Below the pieces are notes generated by a model. The model was not told the DNA's origin and did not search any database. It was given only the letters and a program-made list of their open reading frames with translations. From Clostridiales bacterium (GTDB lineage Bacteria; Bacillota; Clostridia; Oscillospirales; Acutalibacteraceae): a DNA stretch of 33,389 nucleotides. The translations under genes and the position numbers were made by a program. The DNA lies in the NCBI GenBank assembly GCA_012524025.1, contig JAAYSC010000052.1, forward strand, positions 1 through 33,389. The letters are read 5' to 3'. Below, one piece after another: positions 32,317 to 33,389 of the stretch (its first letter is position 1; every line of letters begins with the position of its first letter).

Positions 32317-33329
32317 CCCCCACTTGTCGGGCTTGAAAATTGCAAAACACCGTCAAGGGATTCATATATTTTCACAAGGGATTTTTCATCAACCTCTGCC
32401 TCGTACAAGGCCACCCTGTCGGCCAACATTTCATCAATCAAATCACCCTTGAGGCTTGTAAGCATTTGGGAACGGTTGTCATAAAAGTTCTCATCCCCGT
32501 CGGTAAGTTCATTTCTGACAACCAAAAAAATGTAAGAATCAAGCTCTATTATATCCGGCTCATTGTATTTAAGCTTGCTGATTTTTTCAAAGAACCCCCG
32601 GGGATAGAGGCTGCTGCCCTTGGATATAAGGCTGGGTTCGGGTAAACTGCCGGGGGAGCCCATTTCGGAATAAAAAAGCTCGCCCACCTTGCCCAAGTCG
32701 TCTCCGTCCGTTATTTTTAGCTTCATGGCCTCAAACTTACTTCGCAGAGCTTGCTTTTCTTCTTCAACCATAACAAAGCTTTTGCCGTTTTCATCAACAT
32801 TGGTAAAGTCGCTGTTGATACTGATGAAGGAGACGAAGTTATTTTTATAATATTCCAAAAGCTCCTTGTGTATTTCCGGGTCGCTTTCGGGGTCATAGAG
32901 CCTTAAGATCAAAGTTTCCTTGGCTAAAGCCGCTCTTTCGATTTTTGTCAGAGTCTGCTTGCTGACCCCTATTTTTTCATAATGATCACCCAAGTAGGAC
33001 CAGAGCCCGTTGACCTTGTCGGATGCTTTCAACTTTTCGTCATAGCCCGGGCTGAAGCCCTTTTCGGCCAGAAGGCTGTTGGCTGCCACATACTGTTTGC
33101 ACAGGCCGATTGCAACCCGGCGAGCCGCTTTTTCGCTTGGAGCTTGTTCTAAAAAATATTTCTTGGGGGAGCGCATAACCAGGTCAAGGTAGTAAGTGTA
33201 TACTTCCTCGTTTATCTCGGCACCCGAAATATTCAGGACATAACTCCCCCCGGCTCCCCTGCAAGCAGTGAGCATAAAAGCAAGGCAAATGAAGCCGACC
33301 GTTATGATTAAAAAAGCTCGTTTTTTCAT
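32313..33329 (-). CDS. SurA/PrsA-like lipoprotein (peptidyl-prolyl isomerase family, no clear catalytic domain)
   Basis: A 338-aa lipoprotein with a lipobox LTAC (Cys23), so it is anchored on the outer face of the membrane. The segment after Cys23 (ISGAEINEEVYTYYLDLV) matches the N-terminal chaperone part of SurA/PrsA-type proteins, which help fold secreted proteins. I cannot see a clear parvulin domain in residues 175-280, so it may be a chaperone only. ATG 33329 has AAGGGAG 7 nt upstream. It starts the ddl-argS-rocD gene run. Confidence 0.75.
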   Translation of the reverse strand: MKKRAFLIITVGFICLAFMLTACRGAGGSYVLNISGAEINEEVYTYYLDLVMRSPKKYFLEQAPSEKAARRVAIGLCKQYVAANSLLAEKGFSPGYDEKLKASDKVNGLWSYLGDHYEKIGVSKQTLTKIERAALAKETLILRLYDPESDPEIHKELLEYYKNNFVSFISINSDFTNVDENGKSFVMVEEEKQALRSKFEAMKLKITDGDDLGKVGELFYSEMGSPGSLPEPSLISKGSSLYPRGFFEKISKLKYNEPDIIELDSYIFLVVRNELTDGDENFYDNRSQMLTSLKGDLIDEMLADRVALYEAEVDEKSLVKIYESLDGVLQFSSPTSGG

Positions 33330-33389
33330 AAAATTGCTCCCTTAAGGCAGGGCCGTACTGTAAACTTAAATGAAAGTTGAAGACCCGAA

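Overview
The window looks like a chromosomal segment from an anaerobic, low-to-moderate GC Firmicute of the class Clostridia, probably an uncultured lineage. The evidence is Firmicutes-type gene order (nadD-yqeK-rsfS-leuS, pepP-efp-zinc-ribbon protein, ddl-DUF1934-argS), strong Shine-Dalgarno sites, frequent TTG starts, a TPP riboswitch before a ThiT-type transporter, and sigma-A-like promoters. No rRNA, tRNA, CRISPR array, transposase or phage gene was seen. No gene-free stretch is longer than about 210 bases.

Left part (1-16.6 kb, all + strand). It starts with a radical SAM/SPASM-like protein, then a TPP riboswitch with terminator controlling thiT. A promoter follows for a two-gene unit: a zinc-ribbon/TPR membrane protein and an integral membrane protein. 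Next are two tandem SLC45/GPH-like MFS transporters and an ABC ATPase/permease pair, apparently co-directional with nadD, yqeK, rsfS and leuS. rpsU (bS21, 59 aa) has its own promoter and terminator. Then come an M24 aminopeptidase, efp with an acidic zinc-ribbon protein, and a Nudix hydrolase overlapping maf.

Middle part (16.6-27.5 kb, mostly - strand, accessory in character). It holds an MBL-fold hydrolase and a secreted PHP-domain protein. It also holds three paralogous large alpha/beta-hydrolase (lipase/LCAT-like) proteins, two secreted and one apparently cytoplasmic. Two tandem membrane-anchored beta-propeller-like proteins are transcribed divergently from the second hydrolase. An XRE-MntA/HepT toxin-antitoxin pair sits between the propellers and the third hydrolase. 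Its promoter region carries two perfect GTGCAA-N3-TTGCAC palindromes and a partial third copy that lies in the spacer between -35 and -10, at near-helical 32-33 bp phasing.

Right part (27.5-33.4 kb, - strand housekeeping). In transcription order: a SurA/PrsA-like lipoprotein, ddl, a DUF1934 (YwiB-like) protein, argS, a cysteine-rich small-domain protein and ornithine aminotransferase rocD, with overlaps or short gaps that suggest one operon ending at a terminator.

The most novel material is the hydrolase/propeller/PHP neighbourhood and the phased operator array of the toxin-antitoxin operon. All functional calls rest on motifs read by eye; no database search was run.
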